Below, in pieces: positions 1-6,047 of a stretch of DNA of 9,137 nt. Position numbers and translations under genes: made by a program. This DNA is from an uncultured Lachnospiraceae bacterium (GTDB lineage: Bacteria > Bacillota > Clostridia > Lachnospirales > Lachnospiraceae), in NCBI GenBank assembly GCA_945836565.1, contig CAMALN010000048.1:1-9137 (forward strand), written 5' to 3'. A model generated the notes under the pieces. The model was not told where the DNA came from. It saw only the letters and a list, made by a program, of their open reading frames with translations, and searched no databases. Numbering within the stretch: position 1 is the first letter of the stretch; every line of letters starts with the position of its first letter.

Positions 1-1403
1 AAGCTGCTGAGCTTAGCAGAAACAATGCATTATTAAAAATTTTAGATGCAAACAATCTGTCTGCCACCGAAAAGAATCTAAATATTGCAGAAAGTCTGAT
101 GCGACATAGTATGCCTGTAGATAGGGCGAGTATGCAAAGGGTAATGCAGCATGCATACAAATACAGTGATGCCCCGATTGATAATATAGTAAATATGGTA
201 AAGCATAATATTCCCGTGAACAGCTCTACGATAGCTCAGTATCAGGATATGCTTAACAATGTACATCAGCTGACAGGTAATATTCACGAGCTTTCCGACA
301 ATCTATACCAGGTGTTTGATAAGACACCGGATAAGATTCTTGGTATAATTTCAGACCAACAGGATATGGCGAATATTTCATTACCTGATGTGGAAGATAC
401 TACTGTACCAAATTCTATGCAGAATAATTTATCTGAGGCTGCGCAAAATTCTATGCTGGTATCTGAGAATACTGATGCCATAAAATCAGCCGCGGATATT
501 CAGGAAAATGTGACTGATGCATCGGCTGCAATAAACAACGAGGTACAGGCAAAGGAGCTTGCGACTTCGCTTAGTGATAAATTTAAGCTTGACAGCAGTA
601 GTTCATTGCAGCTTGTGAAAAGCTTAGAGGAAGCAGGTATAGGTACTGAGAAGGTAAAGGAGCTTGTTACAAAAAGCGAGACACCATTACAGCTGGTAAA
701 TAATATAAATGAGCTTTTATCAAAGCTTCCGAAGGCAGATAATACTCAGAGCTTTTCGGATATTATAAAATCAGAAGGCTTTAAAGAGCTGTTCAAGACA
801 GCCGTTAACAGAAAGCTTATGCTTAATTCGTCGGATATGGAAAAACCGGAGGAGTTAAATGAGCTGTACAAGGGTATATACGAAAAAACTCAAAAGCTTT
901 TAGATGCATTCTCGGGAGGACAGGAACAAAATTCAGAGCAGCTAAAGCAGTCGGCAAAATCCGTACAGGAGAGAATAGATTTTATGCAGAATCTGAATGA
1001 TATGTACGGCTATGCACAGCTTCCTGTCAATGTATCAGGAAATGATATGAATTCAGAGCTTTATGTGTATATGAACAAGCATAAAAAGCTTGAAGCCGGT
1101 AAGGATATAAGTGCTCTTTTGCATCTCGATATGGAGCATCTTGGTGCTACGGATGTTCATGTAAGCTGGTCGGGTACGGTTGTTCATACATGCTTTTATG
1201 TAGAGGATGAGGAGAGTGCGCGCATAATAGATGAGCATATGACTATGCTCGAAAAGGCTATCACTCAAAGAGGCTTTAGTCTTACCAATGAGGTTATAGC
1301 AAGAACGCAGGAGGAAGCAACGAAGAATATGGTTGTAGATGAGATGCTTGATATTGACCTTGAAAAGAGTGTGAGAAGATATTCATTTGACGTAAAAATG
1401 TAG
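1..1403 (+). CDS. FliK-like / DUF6240-type flagellar hook-length-control-related protein, 5' partial
   Basis: The frame is open from position 3 to the stop at 1401-1403 (466 visible residues), so the true start lies upstream. The ATG at 99 has no convincing ribosome site, and the residues before it (ending NIAESLM) continue the same helical pattern. The N-terminal ~80 residues contain at least two loosely repeated helical units, LMRHSMPVDRASMQRVM and NMVKHNIPVNSSTIAQYQDM. The middle is polar and helix-rich (Ser, Asn, Gln, Glu, Lys). The last ~110 residues, from QLPVNVSGNDMNSELYVYM through LLHLDMEHLGATDVHVSW to AITQRGFSL, follow the pattern of the FliK C-terminal (Flg_hook) domain, which contacts FlhB and switches export specificity. 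The next gene is FlhB-like, which supports this reading. The stop overlaps the next gene's ribosome site. Not seen: a flagellar operon around it. Assignment rests on pattern recognition; the exact role in this organism is unknown. Confidence 0.7.
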   Translation, partial: AAELSRNNALLKILDANNLSATEKNLNIAESLMRHSMPVDRASMQRVMQHAYKYSDAPIDNIVNMVKHNIPVNSSTIAQYQDMLNNVHQLTGNIHELSDNLYQVFDKTPDKILGIISDQQDMANISLPDVEDTTVPNSMQNNLSEAAQNSMLVSENTDAIKSAADIQENVTDASAAINNEVQAKELATSLSDKFKLDSSSSLQLVKSLEEAGIGTEKVKELVTKSETPLQLVNNINELLSKLPKADNTQSFSDIIKSEGFKELFKTAVNRKLMLNSSDMEKPEELNELYKGIYEKTQKLLDAFSGGQEQNSEQLKQSAKSVQERIDFMQNLNDMYGYAQLPVNVSGNDMNSELYVYMNKHKKLEAGKDISALLHLDMEHLGATDVHVSWSGTVVHTCFYVEDEESARIIDEHMTMLEKAITQRGFSLTNEVIARTQEEATKNMVVDEMLDIDLEKSVRRYSFDVKM

Positions 1404-1411
1404 GTGATGAT

Positions 1412-1720
1412 ATGTATAATCCTGATGAGAATACAAGGGACAAAAATAATACAAGAAAAAAGGCGGTAGCTCTATCTTACGAGCCCGGTACACAGGCACC
1501 TCAGGTTGTGGCCGCAGGACAGGGAGCGATTGCAGAGAGAATTATAGAGACAGCAAAGGAGCATGATGTCGCCTTATATAAGGATACGGATTTAACAGAA
1601 ACCTTATTAAAGCTTGATATAGGTGAGTGTATACCGCCGGAATTATATGGGGTAGTCGCTGAGATACTTGTATATGTTGATAAGATGGATAAGATAAAGG
1701 CAAAGCTTGAACTAAACTAG
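1412..1720 (+). CDS. EscU/YscU/HrcU-family small protein: stand-alone FlhB C-terminal-domain homologue
   Basis: This 102-residue protein aligns in pattern with the cytoplasmic C-terminal domain of FlhB, the specificity switch of flagellar type III export. The family signature is visible in order: AVALSYEPGTQAPQVVAAG (about residues 18-36), then AERIIETAKEHDVALYKDTDL, then the GECIPPELYGVVAEILVYV helix near the end. The FlhB membrane domain is absent. The NPTH autocleavage motif, expected just before AVAL, is replaced by NTRKK, so self-cleavage like that of FlhB is not expected. Start ATG is preceded by AGGTG at 1402-1406 with a 5-nt spacer, overlapping the upstream stop. It is 8 nt from the FliK-like gene, so the two are probably co-transcribed. 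The pairing resembles the Bacillus subtilis ylqG-ylqH arrangement as I recall it. Family membership is well supported; function is inferred only. Confidence 0.85.
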   Translation: MYNPDENTRDKNNTRKKAVALSYEPGTQAPQVVAAGQGAIAERIIETAKEHDVALYKDTDLTETLLKLDIGECIPPELYGVVAEILVYVDKMDKIKAKLELN

Positions 1721-1732
1721 AAAGGTGATAAA

Positions 1733-2086
1733 ATGTACAACAAACGAGAGGTTGGTTCTGATAAGGAAAATGTGGCTGCTGCATATCTTGAGAAAAAAGG
1801 ATATTTTATAATTCAAAAAAATTACAGGGTAAGGCAGGGTGAGATAGATATAGTTGCCCGGGATGGGGATACCTTGGTGTTTGTAGAGGTAAAATACAGA
1901 AAGAATCTGTCATCCGGACATCCGCTCGAAGCAATTACACCGTCAAAGATAAAGCAGATATCGAGGACAGCATTGTTCTATCTGAATCAGAATAAAATAT
2001 CAGTGGATAATACACCGATAAGATTTGACGTAATAGGAATATTAGGTGAGGAGATAACACATATTGAAAATGCATTTATGCTATAG
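1733..2086 (+). CDS. yraN: YraN family (UPF0102) nuclease-fold protein
   Basis: This 117-residue protein has the complete UPF0102/YraN signature. NYRVRQGEIDIVARDG (about residues 30-45) is followed by LVFVEVKYRK. Candidate catalytic residues of the restriction-endonuclease-like (Holliday-junction-resolvase-like) fold are E37, D39, E52 and K54. An N-terminal helix, GSDKENVAAAYLEKKGY, precedes the core as in other members. The length is normal. Start ATG follows AAAGGTGATAAA directly, 12 nt after the upstream stop. Its last 23 nt overlap the start region of the following pgeF gene, so the two are probably translationally coupled. The biochemical role of YraN is not firmly established in the family; nuclease activity is inferred from the fold and acidic/Lys residues. 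A catch-all role in DNA repair or recombination is plausible but not shown here. Confidence 0.93.
   Translation: MYNKREVGSDKENVAAAYLEKKGYFIIQKNYRVRQGEIDIVARDGDTLVFVEVKYRKNLSSGHPLEAITPSKIKQISRTALFYLNQNKISVDNTPIRFDVIGILGEEITHIENAFML
2048..2053 (+). promoter_or_regulatory. Ribosome binding site supporting the TTG start of pgeF
   Basis: GAGGAG lies 10 nt before the TTG at 2064 and 16 nt before the ATG at 2070, so it favours TTG. It sits within the yraN coding sequence. A second GAGGAG at 2091-2096 lies inside pgeF itself, and the only nearby in-frame start-like codon after it is ATA at 2109. Confidence 0.5.
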
Positions 2087-2933
2087 TAAAGAGGAGAGAA
2101 CTACACGAATAGAATATAAGAATGTAAAAGGTGTAGAGATTCCCGTTATTAAATACAAAATATATGACAGGTTTCCGGAGCTTGTAACCGGTTTTTCCAC
2201 AAGACTTGGCGGAGTGAGCACAGGACATCTTTCGTCCATGAACCTTAGCTTCTCAAGAGGAGATGACAGAGAAAATGTTATGGAAAACCACAGGCGTTTT
2301 GCAGAGGCTGTAGGATATGAGACGAGCACTCTGGTTTTTTCTGATCAGGTACATGACATATGTATAAGGTGTGTTGACAAAGACGACAGAGGAAAGGGAA
2401 TAATAAAAGAATCAGATATCAAAGCAACAGATGGTCTTGTGACAAATGAAAGCAATACCGCGCTTATGACCTTCTATGCTGATTGCGTTCCACTTTATGC
2501 TTATGATCCTGTAAAAAAGGTTGTAGCACTTGCACATTCAGGATGGAAGGGCACAGTGGCTCATATAGGAAGTGAGCTTATAAGACATATGGAAGAAAAA
2601 TATGGCTCGAAGGCTAAGGATATATACTGTGCTATCGGACCGTCCATATGCAGAAAATGCTATGAGGTCAGCGAGGATGTAGCGCATCGGTTTCGGGAAG
2701 AATTTGATGAAGCTATATATGATAAGCTGGTGGATGAAAAGGGGAATGGTAAATTTATGCTTGACCTATGGCTTGCCTGCTATTACAATTTCATATTGGC
2801 AGGTGTTGAGGAGTCGCATATAGCCATGCCTGATATATGCACCTGCTGTAATAGTGAGGTTTTGTTCTCACACCGGGCAAGCCACGGCATGAGAGGCAAT
2901 CTTGCCGCAGTAGCTATGCTTAAGGGTGATTAA
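2064..2933 (+). CDS. pgeF: Laccase-domain protein PgeF/YfiH (polyphenol oxidase family, LACC1-like)
   Basis: This is a Cu-oxidase_4/DUF152 protein of 289 residues. Family landmarks in order: GFSTRLGGVSTG (43-54), SDQVH with H97, DCVPLYAYDP with C141, AHSGWKGT with H158, IGPSICRKCYEV, and the C-terminal CTCC..LFSHR..GMRGNLA block. H97, C141 and H158 form the family's conserved His-Cys-His active centre. E. coli PgeF (YfiH) is reported to edit UDP-MurNAc carrying L-Ser instead of L-Ala; mammalian LACC1 acts on purine nucleosides, so the exact substrate is uncertain. The chosen start is a TTG with GAGGAG at 2048-2053, 10 nt upstream, inside the end of yraN (23-nt overlap). An in-frame ATG at 2070 would give 287 residues. 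The N-terminal ~15 residues are longer than family members usually need, so the start is uncertain. Confidence 0.9.
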   Translation: MKMHLCYSKEERTTRIEYKNVKGVEIPVIKYKIYDRFPELVTGFSTRLGGVSTGHLSSMNLSFSRGDDRENVMENHRRFAEAVGYETSTLVFSDQVHDICIRCVDKDDRGKGIIKESDIKATDGLVTNESNTALMTFYADCVPLYAYDPVKKVVALAHSGWKGTVAHIGSELIRHMEEKYGSKAKDIYCAIGPSICRKCYEVSEDVAHRFREEFDEAIYDKLVDEKGNGKFMLDLWLACYYNFILAGVEESHIAMPDICTCCNSEVLFSHRASHGMRGNLAAVAMLKGD

Positions 2934-2954
2934 TATATGAAACGGAGATAAGAG

Positions 2955-4277
2955 ATGAGCAGACCGGTAGTTGCCATAGTAGGCAGACCAAATGTAGGAA
3001 AGTCAACCTTGTTCAATACTCTGGCAAAGGAGAAGATATCCATAGTACAGGATACTCCGGGAGTTACCAGAGACAGAATATATGCTGATGTTTCCTGGTT
3101 GAATTATAATTTTACAATAGTAGATACAGGTGGTATAGAGCCTGAGAGCAATGATATTATATTGAAAAGCATGAGAGAGCAGGCGGAAATCGCAATAAGC
3201 ACTGCTGATGTAATTATGTTTGTTACAGATGTTCGTCAGGGTGTAGTAGATGCTGACGGGAAGGTTGCAGATATGCTTAGAAGAAGCGGCAAGCCGGTTG
3301 TTCTTGTAGTCAATAAGGTTGACAGCTTTGAGAAATTCATGCCTGATGTATATGAATTCTATAATCTGGGAATAGGAGACCCTATGCCGGTTTCTGCTGC
3401 CTCGCAGCTTGGACTCGGAGATATGCTTGATGAGGTGGTAAAGCATTTTGATTCCTCTGCGCTTAATGAAAAGGAGGACGACAGACCGCGTATTGCCATA
3501 ATAGGAAAACCAAATGTAGGTAAATCCTCTATAATCAATAAGCTTCTCGGGGAAGACAGGGTTATCGTATCTGATATAGCCGGAACCACAAGGGATGCAG
3601 TAGATACAAGCATTGTACGAAACGGAACGGAGTATGTATTTATAGATACCGCAGGACTTAGAAGAAAGAGCAAAATAAAGGAAGAGATTGAGCGTTACAG
3701 CATCATAAGAACCGTAGCGGCTGTAGAGCGCTGTGATGTTGCAATTCTTGTTATAGACGCTGATGAGGGAATAACCGAGCAGGATACCAAGATAGCAGGC
3801 ATAGCCCATGAGCGTGGCAAGGGTATGATTATTGCGGTTAATAAATGGGATAAGGTTGAGAAGGATGACAAGACAATCTACAAATTCACGGAGCAGATTC
3901 GTCAGAAGCTTTCCTACATGCCGTATGCAGAGATGCTTTTTATATCCGCAAAGACAGGACAGAGACTGCCAAAGCTTTTTGAAACCATAGATGCGGTTAT
4001 TGAAAACCATTCACTTAGAATAGCGACAGGCGTGCTAAATGAGATTATGGCTGAGGCTGTGGCGTTGAACCAGCCGCCTTCAGACAAGGGTAAGAGACTT
4101 AAGCTTTTCTATATTACGCAGGTTGCCGTGAAGCCGCCTACATTCGTAATCTTTGTAAATGATAAGGAGCTTATGCACTTTTCGTATACAAGATATATAG
4201 AAAACAAGATAAGAGAGACCTTCGGATTCAGGGGAACACCTCTTAAATTCATTATAAGGGAACGTAAGGAAGGATAA
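2955..4277 (+). CDS. der: Ribosome biogenesis GTPase Der (EngA)
   Basis: Der has two tandem GTPase domains and a C-terminal KH-like domain and acts in assembly of the large ribosomal subunit. GD1 shows GRPNVGKS (10-17), DTPGVTRD (33-40), DTGG (57-60) and NKVD (120-123). GD2 shows GKPNVGKS (184-191), the switch-I sequence AGTTRD, DTAG (231-234), NKWD (296-299) and SAKTG (331-335). The KH-like domain spans roughly 355-440 and includes [30 protein letters not shown] and [19 protein letters not shown]. At 440 residues it is full length with all G motifs intact. The ATG is preceded by CGGAGATAAGAG, 21 nt after the pgeF stop. plsY starts 4 nt downstream. Order der - plsY - gpsA - spoIVA is close to the der-gpsA-spoIVA neighbourhood known from Bacillus, supporting orthology. 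Confidence 0.98.
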   Translation: MSRPVVAIVGRPNVGKSTLFNTLAKEKISIVQDTPGVTRDRIYADVSWLNYNFTIVDTGGIEPESNDIILKSMREQAEIAISTADVIMFVTDVRQGVVDADGKVADMLRRSGKPVVLVVNKVDSFEKFMPDVYEFYNLGIGDPMPVSAASQLGLGDMLDEVVKHFDSSALNEKEDDRPRIAIIGKPNVGKSSIINKLLGEDRVIVSDIAGTTRDAVDTSIVRNGTEYVFIDTAGLRRKSKIKEEIERYSIIRTVAAVERCDVAILVIDADEGITEQDTKIAGIAHERGKGMIIAVNKWDKVEKDDKTIYKFTEQIRQKLSYMPYAEMLFISAKTGQRLPKLFETIDAVIENHSLRIATGVLNEIMAEAVALNQPPSDKGKRLKLFYITQVAVKPPTFVIFVNDKELMHFSYTRYIENKIRETFGFRGTPLKFIIRERKEG

Positions 4278-4281
4278 AATA

Positions 4282-4953
4282 ATGATAGCAGCAGGAGTAA
4301 TATGTCTGGTTATAGGTTATATGTTCGGCATAATCCAGACAGCATATATATACGGAAGAGCAAATGGCATAGATATTAGAGAGTATGGAAGCGGAAATGC
4401 AGGAACCACCAATGCATTAAGGGTTCTTGGAAAAAAGGCAGGACTTATCGTTTTTCTGGGCGATTTATTCAAGGCAATTATTGCGACTGTCGGTGTAAGG
4501 ATAGTCATGAGTAATTACTATCCTAATGAGGTATATCTGTTTATCGCCCTGGCAGGCTTTGGTGTTGTGTTGGGACATAATTTCCCTTTTTATCTTCATT
4601 TCAGAGGTGGAAAGGGTATCGCGGCTACGGCTGGTATAGTACTTGGCTTTGCTGACCCGGTGATTATAGTAGCATGCCTTATAGTGTTTGTAGTAGCAGT
4701 AGCACTTACAAGATACGTTTCACTTGGCTCTATATTGATGGTTACGACCTTTGCCGGTATATATACAGCATCAGCAATATGCGGAAGATATGATTTTGTA
4801 AAGGGAAATGATACTTCTCTTATAGCCATGATTGTAAGTATCGTAATTGTAATTATGCTCGCATTGCTCGCGATATACAGACATAAGGCGAATATAAAGC
4901 GTCTTATCAATCATGAGGAGAGCAAGCTTGGTGAGAAGAAGAAAGACAATTAA
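4282..4953 (+). CDS. plsY: Acyl-phosphate:glycerol-3-phosphate acyltransferase PlsY
   Basis: PlsY is a membrane enzyme that transfers the acyl group from acyl-phosphate (made by PlsX) to position 1 of sn-glycerol-3-phosphate, giving lysophosphatidic acid, the first step of phospholipid synthesis. All three signature motifs are visible. Motif 1 is GSGNAGTTN (36-44, with Thr where many members have Ala). Motif 2 is GHNFPFYLHFRGGKG (98-112), holding the GGKG phosphate-binding turn. Motif 3 is RYVSLGS (144-150). Hydrophobic segments near 1-24, 54-76, 85-107, 120-143 and 175-199 fit the five-helix topology. The last ~20 residues are a charged, Lys-rich cytoplasmic-type tail. At 223 residues it is slightly longer than the ~200 typical. 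AAGGAAGGA upstream, overlapping the end of der, provides the ribosome site. The neighbouring gpsA supplies its substrate. Confidence 0.96.
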   Translation: MIAAGVICLVIGYMFGIIQTAYIYGRANGIDIREYGSGNAGTTNALRVLGKKAGLIVFLGDLFKAIIATVGVRIVMSNYYPNEVYLFIALAGFGVVLGHNFPFYLHFRGGKGIAATAGIVLGFADPVIIVACLIVFVVAVALTRYVSLGSILMVTTFAGIYTASAICGRYDFVKGNDTSLIAMIVSIVIVIMLALLAIYRHKANIKRLINHEESKLGEKKKDN

Positions 4954-4964
4954 GGGGGTATACT

Positions 4965-5978
4965 ATGAAGATAGGAGTACTTGGAGCAGGTAGCTGGGGT
5001 GTTGCGCTTACAACCCTGCTTAGCGGAAACGGACACGATGTAACTGTCTGGTCGATAGATAAGGAAGAGGTTAAGATGCTTGATACGGAAAGGGAGCATA
5101 AGACAAAGCTTGCAGGAGTTAAGCTTGATGACAGTGTCAAGGTCACAAATGATATAAAAGAGGCGATAGAAGGTGCAAAGCTTCTGGTTTTCGTTGTACC
5201 TTCACCATTCATACGAAGTACCGCGAAGGCGGCAGCACCTTATGTAACCTCGGAACAGGTTTTGGTGAATGTGTCAAAGGGTATAGAGGAAGCTACACTT
5301 ATGACGCTTACCGATGTAATAGAGGATGAGATAAAGGGTGCAACCGTTGGTGTACTGTCAGGTCCGAGCCATGCTGAGGAGGTAGGTCGTCGTATGCCTA
5401 CTACTGTTGTTGCAGGAGCGAAGAGCAAGGAGATAGCTGAGCTTATACAGGATGTATTCATGTCGGATTTCTTCAGAGTATATACAAGTCCGGATGTACT
5501 TGGCATAGAACTTGGAGGAGCACTTAAAAATGTTATAGCACTTGCAGCAGGTATAGGAGACGGACTTGGCTGTGGTGACAACGCGAAGGCAGCTCTTATA
5601 ACCAGAGGTATTGCCGAGATTACAAGACTTGGAGTTAAGATGGGCGGACAGATGTCTACCTTCGGCGGTCTGTCCGGTATCGGAGACCTTATAGTAACCT
5701 GTGCCTCCCAGCACAGCCGTAACAGAAGAGCCGGCTATCTTATGGGACAGGGAAAGAGCTATAAGGAGGCTATGGATGAGGTCAAGATGGTTGTTGAGGG
5801 CGTGTATTCAGCCAAGGCTGCGCTTGCGCTCAGTAAGAAATATGACGTCGAGATGCCTATAGTCGAGATGATAAACAAGATATTATTTGAGGATTATGAC
5901 TGCAGAGAGTGTATGAGGCTTCTGCTTACACGTATGAAGACCAGTGAATCCAAGGATTTTATCTGGGATGAAAAATAA
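4965..5978 (+). CDS. gpsA: NAD(P)-dependent sn-glycerol-3-phosphate dehydrogenase GpsA
   Basis: GpsA reduces dihydroxyacetone phosphate to sn-glycerol-3-phosphate, the backbone of phospholipids and the co-substrate of PlsY encoded just upstream. The N-terminal Rossmann domain starts at once with the dinucleotide loop GAGSWG (7-12). VNVSKGIE and SGPSHAEEV follow at about 104 and 128. The catalytic domain has GGALKNVIALAAGIGDGL with the conserved Lys at 188, GDNAKAALITRG, GIGDLIVTC with Asp 241, and SRNRR with Arg 252. The length of 337 residues is normal for the family. AAGGGGG, overlapping the plsY stop, lies 6 nt before the ATG. The gene is probably the last in the vegetative operon: it is followed by a long hairpin at 5991-6042 and then by a sporulation gene. 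Confidence 0.98.
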   Translation: MKIGVLGAGSWGVALTTLLSGNGHDVTVWSIDKEEVKMLDTEREHKTKLAGVKLDDSVKVTNDIKEAIEGAKLLVFVVPSPFIRSTAKAAAPYVTSEQVLVNVSKGIEEATLMTLTDVIEDEIKGATVGVLSGPSHAEEVGRRMPTTVVAGAKSKEIAELIQDVFMSDFFRVYTSPDVLGIELGGALKNVIALAAGIGDGLGCGDNAKAALITRGIAEITRLGVKMGGQMSTFGGLSGIGDLIVTCASQHSRNRRAGYLMGQGKSYKEAMDEVKMVVEGVYSAKAALALSKKYDVEMPIVEMINKILFEDYDCRECMRLLLTRMKTSESKDFIWDEK

Positions 5979-5986
5979 ATAATTAT

Positions 5987-6015
5987 ACATACCTCCGTCT
6001 ATACTGACATATATA
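5987..6015 (+). promoter_or_regulatory. Candidate SigE-type promoter for spoIVA overlapping the hairpin
   Basis: spoIVA is transcribed by mother-cell sigma-E in Bacillus. A weak match to its consensus is ACATACC (5987-5993, carrying the CATA core), a 14-nt spacer, and CATATATA (6008-6015, resembling CATACAHT). Transcription would then begin near 6021-6023, after the left arm, leaving the ribosome site unpaired. The -35 match is poor and the region is A+T-rich, so this is tentative. Confidence 0.3.
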
Positions 6016-6042
6016 TATAATAATGTTAGCGTAGACGGAGGT
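5991..6042 (+). promoter_or_regulatory. Long inverted repeat sequestering the spoIVA Shine-Dalgarno; possible gpsA terminator
   Basis: The left arm ACCTCCGTCTA (5991-6001) pairs perfectly with TAGACGGAGGT (6032-6042), 11 bp. Pairing continues with a G-U (6002/6031), one A-C mismatch, and 7 more pairs (6004-6010 with 6023-6029, one G-U). A 12-nt A+T loop (6011-6022) remains. The right arm contains GGAGG at 6037-6041, the spoIVA ribosome site, 6 nt before the ATG. The left arm begins with ACCTCC, the same sequence as the anti-Shine-Dalgarno core of 16S rRNA. TTTTCT follows the right arm, so the element may also act as a modest intrinsic terminator for gpsA. The structure is read directly; its regulatory role is inferred. 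Confidence 0.75.
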
Positions 6043-6047
6043 TTTCT

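Noticed and set aside
99..101. ATG at 99 as the start of the first gene
   Set aside because: The frame is open to the left edge, the preceding residues continue the helical pattern, and no good ribosome site precedes it. The gene is treated as 5' partial.
579..900. Repeated AAGCTT and GAGCTT hexamers
   Set aside because: They are spread through all genes and reflect frequent AAG-CTT and GAG-CTT codon pairs rather than a repeat element.
3003..4010. 335-codon open frame on the minus strand opposite der
   Set aside because: It runs in the exact antiparallel codon register of der, where stops would require TTA, CTA or TCA codons that der rarely uses. The product is rich in Ile, Tyr, Cys and Asn with no recognisable motif, and der is intact on the other strand.
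6016..6021. TATAAT as a housekeeping sigma-A promoter for spoIVA
   Set aside because: The hexamer is perfect but lies in an A+T repeat, has no TTGACA-like -35 at 16-18 nt, and lacks an extended -10 TG. It is mentioned only as part of the tentative hairpin-promoter idea.
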